Under the pieces are notes generated by a model that worked only from the letters and a program-made list of their open reading frames with translations, ran no database searches and was not told where the DNA came from. Below, one piece after another: positions 27,547 to 36,678 of a DNA stretch of 64,000 nucleotides. Location of the stretch: positions 1,178,001 through 1,242,000 of the forward strand of contig NZ_AP019307.1 of NCBI RefSeq assembly GCF_003945325.1, read 5' to 3'. Both the position numbers and the translations under genes were made by a program. Each line of letters opens with the position of its first letter. Position 1 is the first letter of the stretch. Source of the DNA: Nocardioides baekrokdamisoli (lineage in GTDB: Bacteria; Actinomycetota; Actinomycetes; Propionibacteriales; Nocardioidaceae).

Positions 27547-28355
27547 TTGTGCACCTCGTCGTAGACCTGTCGTCGGGGCAGTCCGGTCTCCGAGGCCACC
27601 CGGGCGATGGCGTCGCGGCGGCTCAAGCCGTCTGCCTCCAACTCGGCGACGGCGGCGCGTACGTCCTCGATGGCTGCGACGTGCTCCGGGGCGCCCTCGA
27701 CCACGAGGGTGATCTCGCCACGGACTTCCTCGGCCGCCCAGGCAGCCAGATCCGCGAGGGATCCGCGCTTGATCTCCTCGTACGTCTTGGTGAGCTCGCG
27801 ACACACGGCGCCACGCCGCTCAGCGCCGAACGCCTGCCCCAGAGCGGTCAGCGCAGCGTGCGTCCGGTGCGGAGCCTCGAAGAAGACCATCGTCCGTGGC
27901 TCCTTCGCCAGTGCCGCCAGCCGTCGGGAGCGTTCGCCCGCCTTGCGCGGCAGGAAGCCCTCGAAGCAGAACCGATCGACTGGCAACCCGCTCAGTGCGA
28001 GAGCAGTCAGCACCGCGCTCGGCCCTGGGATCGCGGTCATCGGCAGGTCCTTCTCGACCGCCGCGGCGACCAGTCGGTATCCCGGATCCGAGACCGACGG
28101 CATCCCGGCGTCGGTGACCAGGACGACCCGCTGACCGGCCTCGAGGAGTTCAATCAGGTAGGGCGTCCGCGCGGCCTCGTTGCCCTCAAAGTACGACAGC
28201 ACCCGGCCGGTGATCTCGACGCCCAACTCCCCCGCGAGCCGACGCAGGCGTCGGGTGTCCTCAGCGGCGATGACATCGGCCCCCGCAAGCTCCTCGACCA
28301 AGCGAGGAGGTGCATCGGAGACGCGGCCGATCGGCGTGGCAGCAAGGACGAGCAC
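27543..28355 (-). CDS. rsmI: 16S rRNA (cytidine1402-2'-O)-methyltransferase
   Basis: RsmI methylates the ribose of C1402 in the 30S P site. The 270-residue protein has the tetrapyrrole-methylase fold signature: [39 protein letters not shown] and [12 protein letters not shown]. The start is GTG at 28355. It is divergent from the protein mannosyltransferase gene, as Rv1003 is from Rv1002c. Confidence 0.96.
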   Translation of the reverse strand: MLVLAATPIGRVSDAPPRLVEELAGADVIAAEDTRRLRRLAGELGVEITGRVLSYFEGNEAARTPYLIELLEAGQRVVLVTDAGMPSVSDPGYRLVAAAVEKDLPMTAIPGPSAVLTALALSGLPVDRFCFEGFLPRKAGERSRRLAALAKEPRTMVFFEAPHRTHAALTALGQAFGAERRGAVCRELTKTYEEIKRGSLADLAAWAAEEVRGEITLVVEGAPEHVAAIEDVRAAVAELEADGLSRRDAIARVASETGLPRRQVYDEVHK

Positions 28356-28396
28356 GGCCTCATCGTGCCACCTGGCTGGGTAGTGTTGCGCGAGTG

Positions 28397-30250
28397 ATGC
28401 GCGCCCAGGACACCGGCAGCCGGGCGAAGCGCTCCCGCAGCTGGTTCCGCGGGGAGGCCGGCATCGGCTGGATGATGACCGTCGTCATCATGGGGCTGGC
28501 CTTCGGGCTGCGGATCGTCGGGCTGGGTCAGCCGCACGAATTCTCGTTCGACGAGACGTACTACGCCAAGGACGCCTGGGCGTTGTGGCACAACGGGTAC
28601 GCCAGCAACTGGTGCACCTCGAGCGGGACGGCTTGCCCGAAGGACGCGATCAAGGACGCACACCTGGCAGCGGGCGAGATCGCCGACGCCAACACCCTGA
28701 TCCTGCACGGCATCGCCCCGTGTCGACTCATCGTGTACGTGAGCGACAAGGACGGCTCCGCCGACGCGAACAACCACTGCCATCCTGTAACCCCGGGGCA
28801 TCCTGACCCGGAGATGGCCGTCCACCCCGAGGTCGGCAAGTGGATCATCGCGCTCGGTGAAGCACGGTTCGGGATGAACCCGTTCGGCTGGCGGATCGGT
28901 TCGGTCCTCGTCGGCACCCTGATGATCGGCGTCTTCATCCGATTCGTGCGACGCCTGACCCGCTCCAATCTGCTGGCCGGATTCGCAGGGCTGTTACTGA
29001 CCTTCGACGGGTTGCAGCTCGTCCTCTCGCGGCTCGCGCTCCTGGACATCTTCGTCGCCTTCTTCACACTGCTCGCGGTGCACTTGCTGGTGAAGGACCG
29101 CGACTGGCTCCGTGAACGCCTCCCCACCAGGCCGCGGCGCACCGGGTGGCGCTCCGTACGACAGATGTTGTGGCGGCCCTGGTTGGCAGCGAGCGGAGTG
29201 GCCTGGGGCCTCGGGCTCGGCAGCAAGTGGGACGTGGCCTATCCGATGGTCGGCTTCGGGCTGCTCTTCCTGGCCTGGGGCGCTGGCGCGCGGCGGCGCA
29301 ACAGGATCCGGCGACCGTTCGCACGGACGCTGCTTGCGGACGGGCTGCCCGGAGCTCTCGTCCTCCTGCCGCTGGCGGCGATCGTGTACGTCGCGAGCTG
29401 GTCGGGATGGCTCGCCCACCACTCCGCGTACGAGCAGTCCGCGATGTCGCATTCGCAGTACACCTCGTGGAGCGGCTCGGGGAAGTGCGACGGCCAGTCC
29501 TGGATCGACAACTCGCCCAAGCCCGACGCGCACTGGCCAACGGTCGGCAGCGGCGGGACGTTGAAGCACGAGACCGGGATCGCCGCCCTCTGGCAGCCGT
29601 TCGAGTCGCTGTGGGCGTACCACCACGACGTGTACGTCTTCCACACCAAGTTCCTGCAGTGCACGACTCATCCGTACGCCTCGCAGCCCGAGGGCTGGCC
29701 CCTGCTGAATCGCCCTGTCGGCATCTCCGCGGAGAACGACATCAAGCCGGGAGCGACCAGCAACCCGGCTCAGAACTCCTCGACGCAGACCTGCACGGCA
29801 CCGGCCGGCAGCACCTGCCTGCGTCAGGTCCTGGCACTCGGGACTCCCGTGCTCTGGTGGGGCTGTGCACTCGGTGCGCTCTGCGCGATCGGGCTCTGGG
29901 CTGGCGCGCGTGACTGGCGCGCGGGCATCGTCGTCGTGGGCGCCGGCACCACCTGGGTGCCGTGGTTCCTGTACGCCGATCGCACGATCTTCAGTTACTA
30001 CGCGATCTCGATGCTGCCGTTCACGATCCTCGGGGTCGTGTTGTGCCTGGGCCGGCTGCTGTCAGGATCGCCGAATCGACGGACCGGCGCAGCCATTCTC
30101 GGCGGCACCTTCCTGGTCCTGGTGATCCTGAACTTCGCCTGGTTCTGGCCGATCTGGACCGACGGCTTGCTCACCCGGATCAGCCCGGTGACGGCGGGTA
30201 ATTTCTGGGGGAACTGGCTGAGCCGAATGTGGTTCTTGAAGTGGATCTGA
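28397..30250 (+). CDS. pmt: Polyprenyl-phosphomannose-protein O-mannosyltransferase (PMT family)
   Basis: This 617-residue GT-C glycosyltransferase attaches mannose to exported proteins on the outer face of the membrane. The catalytic loop [13 protein letters not shown] (about residue 50) contains the DE pair, followed by [14 protein letters not shown] and FGMNPFGWR, and about ten further hydrophobic helices. Between the DE motif and VHPEVGKW there is an unusually long loop with four cysteines ([14 protein letters not shown]), possibly disulfide-bonded; a second loop also has cysteines (GKCD, LQC, TQTC, TCL). ATG at 28397 is chosen. Synteny with rsmI matches Rv1002c. Confidence 0.93.
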   Translation: MRAQDTGSRAKRSRSWFRGEAGIGWMMTVVIMGLAFGLRIVGLGQPHEFSFDETYYAKDAWALWHNGYASNWCTSSGTACPKDAIKDAHLAAGEIADANTLILHGIAPCRLIVYVSDKDGSADANNHCHPVTPGHPDPEMAVHPEVGKWIIALGEARFGMNPFGWRIGSVLVGTLMIGVFIRFVRRLTRSNLLAGFAGLLLTFDGLQLVLSRLALLDIFVAFFTLLAVHLLVKDRDWLRERLPTRPRRTGWRSVRQMLWRPWLAASGVAWGLGLGSKWDVAYPMVGFGLLFLAWGAGARRRNRIRRPFARTLLADGLPGALVLLPLAAIVYVASWSGWLAHHSAYEQSAMSHSQYTSWSGSGKCDGQSWIDNSPKPDAHWPTVGSGGTLKHETGIAALWQPFESLWAYHHDVYVFHTKFLQCTTHPYASQPEGWPLLNRPVGISAENDIKPGATSNPAQNSSTQTCTAPAGSTCLRQVLALGTPVLWWGCALGALCAIGLWAGARDWRAGIVVVGAGTTWVPWFLYADRTIFSYYAISMLPFTILGVVLCLGRLLSGSPNRRTGAAILGGTFLVLVILNFAWFWPIWTDGLLTRISPVTAGNFWGNWLSRMWFLKWI

Positions 30251-30263
30251 GAGGCTGTCGCCT

Positions 30264-30617
30264 GTGATTCGTGCCGCGCTTCCGATCGTCGTCGACGTCG
30301 CCATCGTCGTCACGTTCGCGACTGTCGGGATGTTCAACCACGACACCAACCACTCGCTGCTGAACCTCGGCGCGATCGCCTGGCCCTTCCTGCTCGGACT
30401 GGCCGCTGGCTGGGTCGGCGCGATCTGGAACGGCCTGCGGGGCCTGCGGATCTGGCCCGGCGGTCTGGTCATCGTCATCCTGACGTATGGCATCGGGATG
30501 GCATTCCGGTCGCTCAGCGGCCGTGGCCTGGAAACCGGCTTCCTGGTGTTCTCGGCCTGCTTCTTCGTGGTGACGATGCTCGGCTGGCGCGGGATCTGGC
30601 AGCTCGTACGCCGCTAG
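30264..30617 (+). CDS. DUF3054 membrane protein
   Basis: A 117-residue protein with four hydrophobic helices and the conserved WPFLLGLAAGW and MAFRSLSGRG segments of the DUF3054 family. The GTG start is at 30264, 13 bases after the mannosyltransferase stop, so the two are probably cotranscribed. It is convergent with the nickel/cobalt transporter, overlapping it by four bases. Function unknown. Confidence 0.82.
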   Translation: MIRAALPIVVDVAIVVTFATVGMFNHDTNHSLLNLGAIAWPFLLGLAAGWVGAIWNGLRGLRIWPGGLVIVILTYGIGMAFRSLSGRGLETGFLVFSACFFVVTMLGWRGIWQLVRR

Positions 30618-31696
30618 TCGGTGCGCGGAGCCCAGCGCTGCTCGAGGTTCCCGAACTTCCAGGCCGACAACGCGATCACCCAGGTGAGCGCGAACAGCCC
30701 GACGATGACGTACCCGAGATGACCCAGGTCGATCCCCGCGATCGCGCCCAGCGGTCCCCCGCTGATGCCCGTCGTGTCGACGAGGACTCCGACCAACTCG
30801 ATCGTTCCGATCCCGAGCGCCACCGCGACGCTCAAGGTCGTCACCGTCAGGTTGTAGAACAGCGTCCGTACCGGCGCAGCGTCGGCCCACCCGTACGCCT
30901 CGGCCATGAAGATGCCGTCAGCGGTGTCCATCAGGATCATCCCCGCCGCGAACAGGATCGGCAGCACCAACATCGCCCAGAAGGGCAGGGCGTACGCGGC
31001 CGCGCCGCCCGCCAGGACCAACAGGCCGACCTCCGAGGCGGTGTCGAAACCGAGCCCGAACAGGACGCCGACCGGATAGATGTGTGACGGCTTGCGAACC
31101 GCCCGGGTCAGTGGGCCGAGGAGCCGGTTGAGGAATCCACGCGACTGGAGTTGCTTCTCGAGGGCCGCCTCGTCGAACCGGCCCGCTCGCAGGTCACGAA
31201 CGATCCGCACCAACCCGACCAGCGCAACCAGGTTGATGAGCCCCAGCAACCAGAGGAAGCCGCCCGACACTGAACCGCCGATGACGCCTGTCACCGCGTG
31301 CAGGCGCGAGTTCTCGTCGGCAATCTGGCCGCTGAGGGCGCGTACGCCGGCGCCCAGTGCGAGGCAGAGCGCGAAGACGACGGTCGAGTGCCCGGCGCCG
31401 AACCAGAAGCCGACCGACATCGGCCTGGGCTCGTCGGGGCGCCGGGAGGTGAGGAGCTTGCGAGTGGTGTTGTCGATCGCTGCGATGTGATCGGCGTCGA
31501 AGGCGTGCCGCAGGCCGAAGGTGTAGGCCAGCAGGCCGACCCCCGCGGTGAACACTCCCCCGCCACCGAGATGGAGGTGTGCAGGCTCGATCAGACCGAA
31601 CAGGGCACCGAACCCAACGACATGGAGCAGCACGACGACGAGCGCCATGACCGCGACCGACCTGCGATCACGGGGGCTCCACCGCGTACGCGCCAC
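30614..31696 (-). CDS. NiCoT-family nickel/cobalt transporter (HoxN/NixA type)
   Basis: A 360-residue eight-helix permease for Ni2+ and/or Co2+. The signature RHAFDADHIAAIDN in helix II and the following SVGFWFGAGHSTVVF and LFGLGFDTASE segments are diagnostic. The GTG start at 31696 is preceded by AAGGAGGA. A perfect Nur-type operator overlaps this ribosome-binding site, so nickel import with nickel-dependent repression is the best reading; cobalt for B12-dependent NrdJ remains possible. Confidence 0.93.
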   Translation of the reverse strand: MARTRWSPRDRRSVAVMALVVVLLHVVGFGALFGLIEPAHLHLGGGGVFTAGVGLLAYTFGLRHAFDADHIAAIDNTTRKLLTSRRPDEPRPMSVGFWFGAGHSTVVFALCLALGAGVRALSGQIADENSRLHAVTGVIGGSVSGGFLWLLGLINLVALVGLVRIVRDLRAGRFDEAALEKQLQSRGFLNRLLGPLTRAVRKPSHIYPVGVLFGLGFDTASEVGLLVLAGGAAAYALPFWAMLVLPILFAAGMILMDTADGIFMAEAYGWADAAPVRTLFYNLTVTTLSVAVALGIGTIELVGVLVDTTGISGGPLGAIAGIDLGHLGYVIVGLFALTWVIALSAWKFGNLEQRWAPRTD

Positions 31697-31707
31697 TGCG
31701 TCCTCCT

Positions 31708-31734
31708 TGTTGTTGCAAATCTATTGCAACAACA
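31708..31734. promoter_or_regulatory. Nur box (nickel-responsive Fur-family operator)
   Basis: The core TTGCAA-ATCTA-TTGCAA (31713-31729) exactly matches the Streptomyces Nur box TTGCAA-N5-TTGCAA, inside a perfect 11-bp inverted repeat (TGTTGTTGCAA and complement). It lies directly upstream of the ribosome-binding site of the nickel/cobalt transporter. Confidence 0.8.
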
Positions 31735-31769
31735 GCCGCGGCAGCCAACCCGTCTCGACGGGAACGCAA

Positions 31770-31803
31770 CAGCGCCGCCCCACCCGGAGGCGGAGCGGCG
31801 CTG
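31770..31803 (-). terminator. Hairpin terminator of mscL
   Basis: CAGCGCCGC pairs with GCGGCGCTG, enclosing a 16-base GC-rich loop, 24 bases after the mscL stop. Confidence 0.65.
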
Positions 31804-31826
31804 CGCAGATCGTCAGATCAGTGAAT

Positions 31827-32180
31827 TCACTTCTTGAGCGAGTCGCGGATCTCGCCGAGCAGGCTCTCGACGGTCTCACCCTCGACGCTCGCCGGCGTCG
31901 GGAAGAACTTGTCCTTGGCCTTCGTGTACGGCACGACAACGGCGTAGTAGACGACCGCAGCGAGGATGACGAACGCGACGAGCGCGGTGATGAAGTCACC
32001 GACGTGGACGCCGTGCGGCGCGTACGACGAGAAGTTGGGCGTGCCACCGGCCTTGCCGATGAGGTCCATGATGATCGCGACGAACGCCTTGACGACCGTC
32101 GCGAATGCGCCACCGATGACGAACGCCACGGCGACCGAGACCAGATCGCCCTGGAGCAGGAATTTTCTGAAGCCACTCAT
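31827..32180 (-). CDS. mscL: Large-conductance mechanosensitive channel
   Basis: MscL is a homopentameric emergency release valve opened by membrane tension. The 117-residue protein has the N-terminal amphipathic helix and TM1 (FRKFLLQGDLVSVAVAFVIG, with GGAFATVVKAFV), a short periplasmic loop, TM2 (ITALVAFVILAAVVYYAVVVP) and a charged C-terminal helix. ATG at 32180 follows a GGAGAA site and gives the standard length; an upstream in-frame start adds non-conserved residues. Confidence 0.96.
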   Translation of the reverse strand: MSGFRKFLLQGDLVSVAVAFVIGGAFATVVKAFVAIIMDLIGKAGGTPNFSSYAPHGVHVGDFITALVAFVILAAVVYYAVVVPYTKAKDKFFPTPASVEGETVESLLGEIRDSLKK

Positions 32181-32233
32181 GCGAGGTTCTCCTTCATGCA
32201 AGCGGGGGCACTCCCCCCGAGACGGCAACCACG

Positions 32234-32698
32234 CTACTGCCCAAGGACGTACGAGAGCACGCCTCCCGAGTTAAAACTCGTCACCCTCTCCACTTCTGTC
32301 ACATGAACTCTGATGACGACCAGCCGGCCCTGACGACCTGCCGAGACACCGATCGACGGCGCGCCGGCCACCTCGATGACCTCTGCGTCGCGCGAAATCT
32401 GCCGCGACCGTTGCGTCCGCGGATCGCTCGCCCAGAGCTGGATCCGGTCACCCGGATGCAGCAGACCGGCCATCTCGCCGTCGGCGAACCGGACCGGCAG
32501 TCGGACGTAGCCGGGCCTGGGTGACGGCGAGGCTGGCGCCGACATCACCGCCGTCGGCAGTGTCGACACGGTCGGCGGGCGGGCAACGAAGGCGGCCCAA
32601 CCGAGCAGGACGGCCGCAACCGTCAGACAGAAGGCCAGCGAGCGGCGGTGGATGAGCACCTGTCGGCGCAGCAGGGCGAACCAGGGACGGGAGAACAC
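32234..32698 (-). CDS. Membrane-anchored SAF-domain protein (CpaB/RcpC-like)
   Basis: A 154-residue protein with a basic N-terminus, one transmembrane helix (LAFCLTVAAVLLGWAAFV) and an extracytoplasmic domain with the VPLPVRFADGE-like, GLLHPGDRIQLWA strands of SAF/CpaB-type domains. CpaB proteins stabilise type IV/Flp pilus secretins, but no pilus genes are nearby and actinobacteria lack that secretin, so the role here is unknown. Start GTG 32698. It sits between mscL and fmdB, a common actinobacterial order. Confidence 0.65.
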   Translation of the reverse strand: MFSRPWFALLRRQVLIHRRSLAFCLTVAAVLLGWAAFVARPPTVSTLPTAVMSAPASPSPRPGYVRLPVRFADGEMAGLLHPGDRIQLWASDPRTQRSRQISRDAEVIEVAGAPSIGVSAGRQGRLVVIRVHVTEVERVTSFNSGGVLSYVLGQ

Positions 32699-32756
32699 CC
32701 GCGCAGGTTAGGAACCTGACCACTCGCCAGGAGCCGCGCCCGCCCTGCGCTGTGGA

Positions 32757-32987
32757 TCAGGCGGAGGTCGAGGACGTCTGTGGAGAAGAAGTGGACGATG
32801 TGGACGTCGTCGAGCGGCTGTCGGTCCGGTAGAAGCCGGAGCCCTTGAAGACCACACCGGCCGCACTGAACACCTTGCGCAACTTGCCGCCGCACTCCGG
32901 GCACTCGGTCAGAGCAGCATCGCTGAAACTCTGGACCGCATCGAAGGCATGGCCGCACTCGGTGCAGGCGTACTCGTACGTGGGCAC
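32757..32987 (-). CDS. FmdB-family zinc-ribbon protein
   Basis: A 76-residue protein with a zinc ribbon (YACTECGHAFDAVQ, then CPECGGKLRK) and a Ser/Thr-rich disordered tail. It is the counterpart of Rv0991c by position next to the cyclo-ligase; Rv0991c-like proteins have been linked to redox-dependent protein protection, which is family knowledge rather than evidence here. ATG at 32987. Confidence 0.88.
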   Translation of the reverse strand: MPTYEYACTECGHAFDAVQSFSDAALTECPECGGKLRKVFSAAGVVFKGSGFYRTDSRSTTSTSSTSSPQTSSTSA

Positions 32988-33029
32988 AGCAGGTCTCCTC
33001 CGGGCCGTCAGGTGAGCCGCAAGGCTAAC

Positions 33030-33623
33030 TCAGCCGAACTGGATCACCCGTGTCGGCGTGATCGCCGCATCGACGGTTCTGTCGTGCGGATCGGTCGGCA
33101 CGTGGATGACGACCTCTTCATCGAACACCAGGATCGCCGTCCATGTTCCCGGCACGACCCGGGCCAGGGCCCGGTCGTACGACCCACCGCCGCGGCCGAG
33201 TCGGCGTCCGCCGTGGTCTACAGCGACACCGGGGACCAGCACCACATCGGCAGACCCGATTGCCTCGGTGCCCAGACCGCGGCCGGCAGGCTCCAGCAGA
33301 CCGCGGCGGGCTGGCACCAACGAGCCGTCGTACACACCCCAGTCCAGATCGTTGTCCGGCTGCAGGATCGGGAGAAGTACACGCTTGCCGGCCGCCACGA
33401 GAGCATCCAGCAACGGCCCGGTCCCCGGTTCGGTGCCGACCGAGACGTACGCCGCGACGGTCGCCGCCCGGCGTACGTGCGGATCTGACAGTGCAACTGC
33501 AGCGAGCGCGCGCGCGTCGGCGCCGATGGACGCGAGGCCGCGGCGTCGGCGTGAGGTCAGGATCTGGTCGCGCAACGCCACCTTCGCGACGGCCGACTCG
33601 CCGGGGGCATTCGGCTCGGACAC
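33030..33623 (-). CDS. 5-formyltetrahydrofolate cyclo-ligase
   Basis: Converts 5-formyl-THF to 5,10-methenyl-THF with ATP, recycling inhibitory folate. The 197-residue protein has the substrate and ATP motifs YVSVGTEPGT, ADVVLVPGVAVDHGGRRLGRGGGSYDRAL, the last being diagnostic. GTG start at 33623. It is divergent from the UGPase gene with only 24 bases between starts. Confidence 0.93.
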   Translation of the reverse strand: MSEPNAPGESAVAKVALRDQILTSRRRRGLASIGADARALAAVALSDPHVRRAATVAAYVSVGTEPGTGPLLDALVAAGKRVLLPILQPDNDLDWGVYDGSLVPARRGLLEPAGRGLGTEAIGSADVVLVPGVAVDHGGRRLGRGGGSYDRALARVVPGTWTAILVFDEEVVIHVPTDPHDRTVDAAITPTRVIQFG

Positions 33624-33647
33624 GCCCTCACCCTACGATCAACTCTC

Positions 33648-35039
33648 ATGGGAAATGCCGGACTGGATGCCGCGATCACGGCGATGCAGCGCGCAGGCGT
33701 CGATGAGACGGCGATTCTGACGTTCGCGCACTACTACGCGCAGTTGGAGAACGGTGTCACCGGGATGATTCCCGAGGCCGACATCGAGCCCGTCGACATC
33801 CACTCCCTGGACGATGTCGTCGTCAGGCCGGCCGACGCTGCCCATGCGATCCGGACCACCGCGGTCATCAAGCTCAACGGCGGCCTCGGCACCTCAATGG
33901 GGATGGACTATGCGAAGTCGCTGCTGTCCGTCCGCTCCGGTCTGAGCTTCCTCGACATCGCCGTACGTCAGGTGCTGCATCTGCGCGGCATTTATCACGC
34001 ACGTCTGCCACTGATCTTCATGAACTCGTTCCGCACCTCGCGGGACACGCTCGACGCCATCGCGCGGTACGAGACGCTCGCGACGCCCGGACTGCCGCTG
34101 GAGTTCCTGCAGAACAAGGAGCCACGGCTCCTCGTCGACGACCTCACTCCAGTCGCGTGGCCGCAGGATCCAGAACTCGAGTGGTGCCCGCCCGGACACG
34201 GCGACATCTACACGTCACTGCACGGCACGGGTCTGCTCGATCTGCTCCTGGAGCAGGGCTTCGAGCGGATCTTCGTCTCGAACTCGGACAATCTCGGAGC
34301 CGTCCCGGATGCCCGGATCGCCGGATGGTTCGCCCACACCGGTGCTCCGTTCGCGATCGAGGCAGTGCGGCGTACGGCCTCGGACCGCAAGGGCGGCCAT
34401 TTCACCCGCCGCACCTCCGATGACCGGATCGTGCTGCGCGAGAGCGCCCAGATCCAGGCCTCCGACATGTCCGACGCCAACAACGTCGACAAGCACCGCT
34501 ACATGTCGACCAACAACCTGTGGGTGGACCTCGAGGCGCTGCGCAAGGCGCTCGACGAGCGCGGCGGGATCCTGGGCCTGCCGATGATCCGCAACGAGAA
34601 GACGGTCGACCCGAGCGACTCCTCGACGCCGAAGGTGATCCAGATCGAGACGGCCATGGGTGCGGCGATCGAGGTCTTCGACGGGGCCGAGCTGATCGAA
34701 GTCGGCCGCGATCGGTTCGTACCGGTCAAGACGACGAACGACCTCCTCGTCCTGCGCTCGGACGTGTACGAACTCAACGACGAGTACGTCCTCAACCAGA
34801 TCCCCGAGGACGTACCCTTCGTCGACCTCGACGGAGACCACTACAAGTTGGTGGGCGACTTCGAGAAGCGCTTCCCCGACGGAGTGCCGTCGATGGAGAA
34901 GGCCGAGTCCTTGCGGGTCAACGGTGACATCACGTTCGGCGCGTCCGTCCAGGTCGTCGGCCACTCAACCGTCACCACGCCGGGGACCGCTCGCCTCAAT
35001 GGCGGCACCGTTCTCAACGGCGACACCCACCTGGGCTGA
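33648..35039 (+). CDS. UTP--glucose-1-phosphate uridylyltransferase, eukaryotic-type (UDPGP family)
   Basis: Makes UDP-glucose for glycans and trehalose. The 463-residue protein belongs to the eukaryotic-like UGPase family rather than the short GalU family: it has KLNGGLGTSMG (about residue 76), MNSFRTSRDT, QNKEPRL, CPPGHGDIYTSL, SNSDNLGA and a C-terminal beta-helix-like region. GalU proteins are about 300 residues and lack this architecture. ATG at 33648. Its stop overlaps the glp start (TGATG), placing it at the head of a coupled run ending near tRNA-Ala. Confidence 0.93.
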   Translation: MGNAGLDAAITAMQRAGVDETAILTFAHYYAQLENGVTGMIPEADIEPVDIHSLDDVVVRPADAAHAIRTTAVIKLNGGLGTSMGMDYAKSLLSVRSGLSFLDIAVRQVLHLRGIYHARLPLIFMNSFRTSRDTLDAIARYETLATPGLPLEFLQNKEPRLLVDDLTPVAWPQDPELEWCPPGHGDIYTSLHGTGLLDLLLEQGFERIFVSNSDNLGAVPDARIAGWFAHTGAPFAIEAVRRTASDRKGGHFTRRTSDDRIVLRESAQIQASDMSDANNVDKHRYMSTNNLWVDLEALRKALDERGGILGLPMIRNEKTVDPSDSSTPKVIQIETAMGAAIEVFDGAELIEVGRDRFVPVKTTNDLLVLRSDVYELNDEYVLNQIPEDVPFVDLDGDHYKLVGDFEKRFPDGVPSMEKAESLRVNGDITFGASVQVVGHSTVTTPGTARLNGGTVLNGDTHLG

Positions 35040-36214
35040 TGCTGAGTCCGCAGGAGTACCTCGAACAGATCCTGCGGGACCTGACGGCCAACGCCCCGAT
35101 CCAGTCGCCCTTGCGTACGGCGCGGGGGACAGTTCTCGCCGAGGACGTACGCACCCCGATCCCGCTGCCGATCTTCGACAACTCCGCCATGGACGGGTAC
35201 GCCCTTCGACTGGCCGACCTGACCGGCACGACGCTCCCCGTGGCCGGCGAGAGTGCCGCTGGCAGTGCGACGGCGACCCTGCCCCCCGGATGCGCCATGA
35301 AGGTGATGACCGGGGCACCGATCCCGATCGGCGCCGACTGCGTGGTGCCGTACGAAGCCACCGATCGCGGCACTGTCTCGGTCACGATCAGCGAGCGGCC
35401 GACCCTCGGAGCCCACATCCGCCGCCAGGGCGAGGACCTGCAGATCGGCGATGTCGTGGCACCCCGGGGCGCGGTCCTGACCCCTCGCCACATGGCAGCG
35501 ATCGCAGCGGTCGGGATCGGCGAGGTCGTCGCTCACGCCACCCCGATGAGGGTGAGCGTCGTCTCGACGGGCGCCGAACTGCGCCAGCCCGGCGAGGACC
35601 TCACCGACGGCGCGATCTACGAGAGCAACAGCCTGATGCTGGCCGAGCTCGTACGCGGCCTGCGGGCAGAAGCAGAGACGAGTTCGGTCACCGACGATCC
35701 GGAGCTCCTGCTCGAGCATCTGACCCGGCAGGCCACCCACAGCGACCTGATCATCACCACGGGTGGCGTGTCCGCCGGCGACTACGACGTCGTCAAGGCA
35801 GCGCTGGCCCCGTTGGGCATCTGGTTCGGACCAGTCGCGATGCAACCGGGCAAACCGCAGGGCTTCGGCCGGCTCAACGGGACGCCCATCCTCTGCCTTC
35901 CGGGCAACCCGGTGTCTGCCTACGTCTCGTTCGTTCTCTTCGTACGCCCCGCACTGCGCAAGCTGATGGGCCACCCGGACCCGGTGGGCCACCCGATCCG
36001 CGCGCGGCTGGCCCACGAGATGACCTCCCCGGCAGGCAAGACCCAGTTCTTGCGCGGCGCGTACGCCGACGGCATCGTGAGCCAGGTACGCGGTCCTGGC
36101 TCCCACCTGATCGGCGCACTCGCGGCAGCGAACGCCCTCGTGGAGATCCCGGCCGAGGCGACGATTCTCGCCGCTGGCACCGACGTCAACGTCTGGCTGA
36201 TGGAGACCGACTGA
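35039..36214 (+). CDS. glp: Gephyrin-like molybdotransferase Glp / MoeA
   Basis: A 391-residue MoeA-family protein. Motifs include DNSAMDGYAL, the TTGGVSAGDYDVV molybdopterin-binding segment, GKPQGFG and LPGNPVSAYVSF. MoeA inserts molybdate into molybdopterin, but the paralogue linked to rimJ and a GlpR-like membrane protein (as here) is the one described in Corynebacterium as Glp, which binds FtsZ and coordinates division with polar growth. Because moaC and a mog gene follow directly, a true molybdenum cofactor role cannot be excluded. ATG overlaps the UGPase stop. Confidence 0.9.
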   Translation: MLSPQEYLEQILRDLTANAPIQSPLRTARGTVLAEDVRTPIPLPIFDNSAMDGYALRLADLTGTTLPVAGESAAGSATATLPPGCAMKVMTGAPIPIGADCVVPYEATDRGTVSVTISERPTLGAHIRRQGEDLQIGDVVAPRGAVLTPRHMAAIAAVGIGEVVAHATPMRVSVVSTGAELRQPGEDLTDGAIYESNSLMLAELVRGLRAEAETSSVTDDPELLLEHLTRQATHSDLIITTGGVSAGDYDVVKAALAPLGIWFGPVAMQPGKPQGFGRLNGTPILCLPGNPVSAYVSFVLFVRPALRKLMGHPDPVGHPIRARLAHEMTSPAGKTQFLRGAYADGIVSQVRGPGSHLIGALAAANALVEIPAEATILAAGTDVNVWLMETD

Positions 36215-36678
36215 TGGAGTTCACCCACCTCAACGACGCCGGTGAGGCGCGTATGGTCGACGTCTCGGCCAAGGACGTCACCGCACGTGTCGCCGTCGCC
36301 ACTGGTCGCGTCCTGGTCTCCGCCGAGGTCGTCGCGGCGCTGCGCGCAGGTAGCGTCCCGAAGGGTGACGCCCTGGGCACTGCCCGGATCGCCGGCATCC
36401 TCGGCGCCAAGCAGACGCCGAACCTGATCCCGCTGTGCCACCCGATCGCGATCACCGGCGTCGACATCGACCTCGCGGTCGCTGACGAGGCGGTCGAGAT
36501 CACGGCCACCGTCAAGACCCGTGACCGCACCGGAGTGGAGATGGAGGCTCTGACCGCGGTATCGGTCGCCGCGCTCGCCATCGTCGACATGGTCAAGGCC
36601 ATCGACCCGGCCGCCGTCATCAGCGACATCAAGGTCGAGTCCAAGACAGGCGGGAAGACCGGCTCGTGGACGCGTTGA
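36214..36678 (+). CDS. moaC: Cyclic pyranopterin monophosphate synthase MoaC
   Basis: MoaC forms cyclic pyranopterin monophosphate, the second product of molybdenum cofactor synthesis. The 154-residue protein starts MEFTHLNDAGEARMVDVS and contains the conserved KGDALGTARIAGILGAK, LIPLCHP and GVEMEALTAVSVAALAIVDM segments. Start ATG 36214 overlaps the glp stop by one base (TGATG). MoaA is not in the window. Confidence 0.96.
   Translation: MEFTHLNDAGEARMVDVSAKDVTARVAVATGRVLVSAEVVAALRAGSVPKGDALGTARIAGILGAKQTPNLIPLCHPIAITGVDIDLAVADEAVEITATVKTRDRTGVEMEALTAVSVAALAIVDMVKAIDPAAVISDIKVESKTGGKTGSWTR

Noticed and set aside
32234..32698. Pilus assembly (CpaB) function for the SAF-domain protein
   Set aside because: No other Flp or type IV pilus genes are present nearby, so the domain similarity is noted without a pilus role.
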